Made by a program: the position numbers and the translations under genes
NCBI GenBank assembly: GCA_011040095.1
Contig: DRDE01000289.1
Location: 1-32,321, forward strand
From: Nitrospirota bacterium
Lineage (GTDB): Bacteria; Nitrospirota; Thermodesulfovibrionia; UBA6902
Direction of reading: 5' to 3'
DNA length: 32,321 bases
The notes under the pieces: generated by a model
What the model was told of the DNA's origin: nothing
The model's database searches: none
What the model saw: only the letters and a program-made list of their open reading frames with translations
In this document: positions 29,101 to 32,321 of the stretch, piece after piece
How positions within the stretch are numbered: position 1 is the first letter of the stretch
Layout of the letters: each line of letters opens with the position of its first letter

Positions 29101-29213
29101 ACGGTTCACGGTTTTTTACATATTTCCATATCTTCAGAGGAAGCAAACATTATTGCCTCCGGCCTTTATGTTTTCTTTAACCGTGAACTGATAACCGTGA
29201 ACCGTGAACCCTT
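29101..29213. repeat. Heptamer-periodic inverted repeat between convergent genes
   Basis: GGTTCACGGTT (29103-29113, running into T6) on the left is inverted relative to AACCGTG words on the right (29179-29185, 29193-29199, 29200-29206), which also follow a 7-base period. It lies between the two-CW stop (plus) and the flgE stop (minus), so it may serve as a bidirectional terminator, although the spacing between arms is long. Confidence 0.6.
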
Positions 29214-29221
29214 ACTTTGTA

Positions 29222-30508
29222 TTACCGTTTCAGATTAACAAGTTCCACCATCAACTCATCCGATGTGGATATCATCCTGGAGTTCGCCTGGAAACCGCGC
29301 TGAAATATAATCATCTTGACAAATTCCGAGGCAAGGTCAACGTTGCTCAGCTCAAGTGTATTTGAGAGTATCTGCCCTGTTCCTGAGTTACCCGGTGCGG
29401 TAACAATGGGCTGGCCGGAATCAAAAGACTCTGCATAAAGGCCGTTGCCCTGCTTTACAAGCCCTTCCTGGGATATGAATTTTGCCAGCACTATCTGCGC
29501 AATATTCTTTGTCTGCCCGTTTGTAAAAATACCGGACATTATACCGTCATCGTTTATGGTCAGGCTCTTCAATGTGCCCGAGGAGTAGCCGTCCTGATTC
29601 AGAAATGATGTTGTAGAATCTCCACTGTACTGTACTGTGCCTCCAAACCCTGTTCCACCGCTTTCTGTAATGGATTCTCCGAAATCAAAGGCAATAGTCT
29701 GGTCCAGTGTAGCGCCGCCTGAAAAATCAAAACCGACGGTAGGATAGGCTATCAAGCTTTCGGCATTCAGTGCGCCGTTGCTGGTAAAAGTCAATGTCCC
29801 TGATGCCTGCACCTGATCGTTGGAGCTGTTGGCATTATCAGAGCCGCTTACAACTGCATTCCACTCCCATGTGTTTCCTGTAGCCGCTTCAGTGGCCTTT
29901 CTGAAATAGATATTAACGACATGGGCAGTCCCCAGTGAATCATAAACAGTGATAGTGCTTGTAAAATTTGATGTGGTTTCAGGTGTAGCGACATCAAATG
30001 CAGCAGGTATAGTTGCTGTTGAGTCAAGGTTCGCATATACAGTCACACTGGAGCTTGCTTTCGGCTGGCTGTTGATGGATGCAACATTGATATCATTGAC
30101 CACTGTTGAAGAAGCGCCTGTAGTCGAGTACTGGTAACCCTGCAGTTTATAGCCGTCCGGATTTGTAGCGTAGCCATGTTTGTCAATGCCGAACTGTCCC
30201 GCCCTCGTGTAAAATGTATTGTTTCCTTTTTTCACAACAAATAAACCGTCTCCGTCCACGGCCAGGTCCAGTACACTTGGGGTATTCTCAAACGCGCCCT
30301 GTGTAAACTCCTGTGAAACTTCATTCAGCAAAACGCCTCTTCCAATGCCTAACGACCCTACTGTCTGGCTTACTATATCACCAAAGACCACCGAATTCGT
30401 CTTAAAGCCGTGGGTGTTCATGTTGGCGATATTATCGCCTACCACGGAGAGCGCCTGGCCGTTTACGTTCATTCCACTGACTGCTGTAAACATGGATGTA
30501 ATACTCAT
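29222..30508 (-). CDS. flgE: Flagellar hook protein FlgE
   Basis: FlgE polymerises into the hook. The 428-aa product has the N-terminal signature SMFTAVSGMNVNGQALSVVGDNIANMNTHGFKTNSVVF, VLDLAVDGDGLFVVKKGNNTFYTRAGQF, a variable Ser/Thr-rich middle (about 130-330) and the C-terminal SNVDLASEFVKMIIFQRGFQANSRMISTSDELMVELVNL. AGAAGGAGG precedes the ATG, 41 bases after flgD. Hook completion here is expected to trigger FlgM export. Confidence 0.97.
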   Translation of the reverse strand: MSITSMFTAVSGMNVNGQALSVVGDNIANMNTHGFKTNSVVFGDIVSQTVGSLGIGRGVLLNEVSQEFTQGAFENTPSVLDLAVDGDGLFVVKKGNNTFYTRAGQFGIDKHGYATNPDGYKLQGYQYSTTGASSTVVNDINVASINSQPKASSSVTVYANLDSTATIPAAFDVATPETTSNFTSTITVYDSLGTAHVVNIYFRKATEAATGNTWEWNAVVSGSDNANSSNDQVQASGTLTFTSNGALNAESLIAYPTVGFDFSGGATLDQTIAFDFGESITESGGTGFGGTVQYSGDSTTSFLNQDGYSSGTLKSLTINDDGIMSGIFTNGQTKNIAQIVLAKFISQEGLVKQGNGLYAESFDSGQPIVTAPGNSGTGQILSNTLELSNVDLASEFVKMIIFQRGFQANSRMISTSDELMVELVNLKR

Positions 30509-30549
30509 AAATATTTCCTCCTTCTTATATGAATTTTAATAATATGCCC

Positions 30550-31203
30550 TCAGAGTCCTACAGACTGAATATCACTCAGATATACATTCCTGGTTCCGTC
30601 TAAAACAAGATAGGTGATATCATTATCATATACAACGCCCGTTACCTCTCCCGAGCTTATTGTTGAAGCCTCAACCGTCTCGCCCGCGCTGTCTATAGCT
30701 TCGATTTCAAAAGTATAAGAACCGTCCGGCAGTTGATTGGCCAGATCGTCTTTTCCGTCCCATGAGTAGAGATTGTCTCCAGCTTCCTGCGCGCCGAGCT
30801 TTTCCGAGCGCACCATCTTTCCTGAAGGGTCATAAATTAATATCTTTACGGAAGTCGCATTTGCCTCCAGGTCATAGCTCATATCAGCGGTTCCGTTGAG
30901 ATAAGAGCTGTTGCCGGCTACTTCAACGGATTTCCCGAGCAGGTTTGTAACCGTTGCATTCTGCATGGACTGTTGAAATGCAAGAACGTCATTTAACGTA
31001 TCGCTGATATCTTTAAGCCTGTCCAGGGAACTGAACTGGGTAAGCTGCACTGTGAATTCCTTGCTGTCCATGGGTTTTAACGGGTCCTGATAGCTTAATT
31101 CCTGGAGAAGGAGATTCATGAAATCCTCCTGTCCGAGAGACTGCATCCCGGATGAGACATTTTTACTACTTTCGTCAATATTAGTTACGCCGGGTATAAC
31201 CAT
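30550..31203 (-). CDS. flgD: Hook cap / hook assembly protein FlgD
   Basis: FlgD caps the growing hook and guides FlgE assembly. The 217-aa product has the typical N-terminal export region with FMNLLLQELSYQDPLKPMDSKEFTVQLTQFSSLDRLKDI, followed by a Tudor/Fn-like fold (residues about 85-215) with VKILIYDPSGKMVRSEKLGAQEAGDNLYSWDGKDD and LPDGSYTFEIEA. TGGAGGA precedes the ATG. It stands between fliK and flgE. Confidence 0.96.
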   Translation of the reverse strand: MVIPGVTNIDESSKNVSSGMQSLGQEDFMNLLLQELSYQDPLKPMDSKEFTVQLTQFSSLDRLKDISDTLNDVLAFQQSMQNATVTNLLGKSVEVAGNSSYLNGTADMSYDLEANATSVKILIYDPSGKMVRSEKLGAQEAGDNLYSWDGKDDLANQLPDGSYTFEIEAIDSAGETVEASTISSGEVTGVVYDNDITYLVLDGTRNVYLSDIQSVGL

Positions 31204-31281
31204 GATTCCTCCATTTATAATCCGTTATTTCTATTCCTTTCTCACTGATTTTAATCATCATCTGTGCCATTAAATGAAATC

Positions 31282-32321
31282 TCATGCAAATATACTCACC
31301 AGGCCGTTATTGAGCGAGTTGCTGTTCGCTTCTTTAAAATATCCTTTTTCCTCACTTCCGCCAATGCGGGAATTATTTCCTTTTCCATTCCCGTCAGTGT
31401 TTCCTTCGCTGTTTTTATAGTTCTTTAATCCCACGGAGAACCCCCCTATACTGACACCGCTCTTTGAAAGAGAATCGACTATCTGCTGGATATTGTTTTC
31501 CACAAATTCCCTGGCTGCTTTATCCGCTGTATTGATGTGTACATTTACCATGCCTTTTTCAAGACTGAGACTGATATTGAGTTTACCGAGGTCCTTATGT
31601 TCAATAGTGACACCCAGCCTGTTGTCGCCCTTTGCAACATAAACAATTTTATCTACAACTTCATTGAAGGCAGTCGGCCTTGACGCATTGCCGGTATGCA
31701 GGGTTGCACTGATTTTGCCGCCCTCCGGTGCAGGTCCGGAATTATTCAGCAGGCCGGAATTATTGGTCCCGGGTTCAACACGAACCGGTCCTGCATCATT
31801 ATTTGCAAGATTTTTCAATCCGTTTTCACGGTTTAAATTCCCCATAAATTCAGATACCGCTTTGCTATTCAATTCCTTTAGGCTGCTGCTTCCTTCGCGG
31901 AGATCAGCTTTTACCGCATCTTCAGCGGATTTAATCTCCTTGATATGGTCTTTTTTAAGGTCAATATTTTTGCCGGACTGTTCAGAGGGGTTCCTGAATG
32001 CTGCTTCAAAATCATCCTGATCCGCACTCCCCGGTTTTGCCTGTGCATTAATTAATTTTTCCAGGCCGGCAGAGTCCTTTTTATCTGCGGATTCATCCGC
32101 GGTTTCAGACACTAAAGCGCCTGTCTTTATGTTATTATTATCCAGGGTGTTTAATGCGCGCTTAGCCGCTTGCGTATTTTCACTGTTTGCCGGGTTAATT
32201 TCAGAATCCACGGATTTTGCAGGAATGCCGTTTAATACTGCCCCGGTCTTCGGATCGTTCCCTGTGCCTTCACTGCTTCCGGGTTTCCCCGATGCCTTTT
32301 CATCAGCCTTTGAAACATTAC
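31282..32321 (-). CDS. fliK: Hook-length control protein FliK, N-terminus outside the window
   Basis: FliK measures hook length and switches FlhB specificity. The frame remains open to the right edge; an in-frame GTG at 32209-32211 is internal, not the start. About 345 residues are visible: a long, low-complexity Asn/Ser/Gly/Lys-rich region, then the conserved C-terminal hook-length domain VDKIVYVAKGDNRLGVTIEHKDLGKLNISLSLEKGMVNVHINTADKAAREFVENNIQQIVDSL, and a Gly/Asn-rich tail. It lies upstream of flgD and flgE in the same direction, the usual order. Its partner FlhB carries a variant cleavage site. Confidence 0.92.
   Translation of the reverse strand, partial: NVSKADEKASGKPGSSEGTGNDPKTGAVLNGIPAKSVDSEINPANSENTQAAKRALNTLDNNNIKTGALVSETADESADKKDSAGLEKLINAQAKPGSADQDDFEAAFRNPSEQSGKNIDLKKDHIKEIKSAEDAVKADLREGSSSLKELNSKAVSEFMGNLNRENGLKNLANNDAGPVRVEPGTNNSGLLNNSGPAPEGGKISATLHTGNASRPTAFNEVVDKIVYVAKGDNRLGVTIEHKDLGKLNISLSLEKGMVNVHINTADKAAREFVENNIQQIVDSLSKSGVSIGGFSVGLKNYKNSEGNTDGNGKGNNSRIGGSEEKGYFKEANSNSLNNGLVSIFA

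Noticed and set aside
31215-31275. Possible sigma-54 promoter upstream of flgD (minus strand TGGCAC)
   Set aside because: The -24 element is fine, but the base expected to be the invariant C of the -12 GC is A, so the site is not credible without more evidence.
1-32321. tRNA, rRNA or riboswitch genes
   Set aside because: No tRNA-like or rRNA-like sequence or recognisable riboswitch core was seen on either strand.

Overview
The window is almost entirely a flagellar and chemotaxis locus from a diderm (Gram-negative type) bacterium. The outer-membrane L-ring lipoprotein FlgH, the periplasmic P-ring protein FlgI, the FlhF/FlhG pair, FlgM/FliA control and the CsrA-FliW pair are all present. Gene order and moderate GC suggest a Nitrospirota- or Desulfobacterota-like environmental bacterium. 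That placement is inference, because no rRNA or other taxonomic marker is present.

Layout. (1) Bases 1-505 hold the end of a DUF6788-like gene and a truncated hicB-like antitoxin start, apparently remnants abutting the flagellar locus. (2) Bases 493-20413, all on the minus strand and so transcribed from right to left, carry fliL-fliM-fliN-fliO-fliP-fliQ-fliR-flhB-flhA-flhF-flhG-fliA, a 55-codon small ORF, flgF-flgG-flgA-flgH-flgI-flgJ, then flgM-flgN-flgK-flgL-csrA-fliW. Many neighbours overlap by 1-11 bases. A near-consensus sigma-28 promoter precedes flgM and separates the late genes from the earlier ones. (3) Bases 20414-20869 are a divergent intergenic region with dispersed repeats and a candidate sigma-28 promoter. 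(4) Bases 20870-29098, on the plus strand, carry a HEAT-repeat protein, cheR, two cheY genes, cheA, a cheW-cheZ fusion, cheW, cheB, and a small cysteine-rich two-CW protein with its own strong sigma-28 promoter. (5) Bases 29222-32321, on the minus strand, carry fliK (5' end outside the window), flgD and flgE.

How the parts fit. FliPQR/FlhAB form the export gate. FliMN form the switch that CheY-P binds, and FliL supports the stator. FlgA/H/I/J build the rod and rings. FlgD/E/FliK build the hook and set its length. FlgK/L are the hook-filament junction, FlgN is their chaperone, and FlgM restrains FliA until the hook is finished. CsrA/FliW control flagellin translation. CheA/CheW/CheR/CheB/CheY form the sensory pathway, and CheZ activity is supplied by the C-terminal half of a CheW protein.

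Most notable: (a) the CheW-CheZ fusion; (b) degenerate tandem arrays with a strict 7-base period and a different word at each site. Three of them encode the hydrophobic cores of the signal peptides of the consecutive genes flgA, flgH and flgI, and others lie between genes; (c) an inverted-repeat element whose arm supplies the C-terminus of FliA; (d) a sigma-28-controlled two-CW protein; (e) a small unlisted gene between fliA and flgF.
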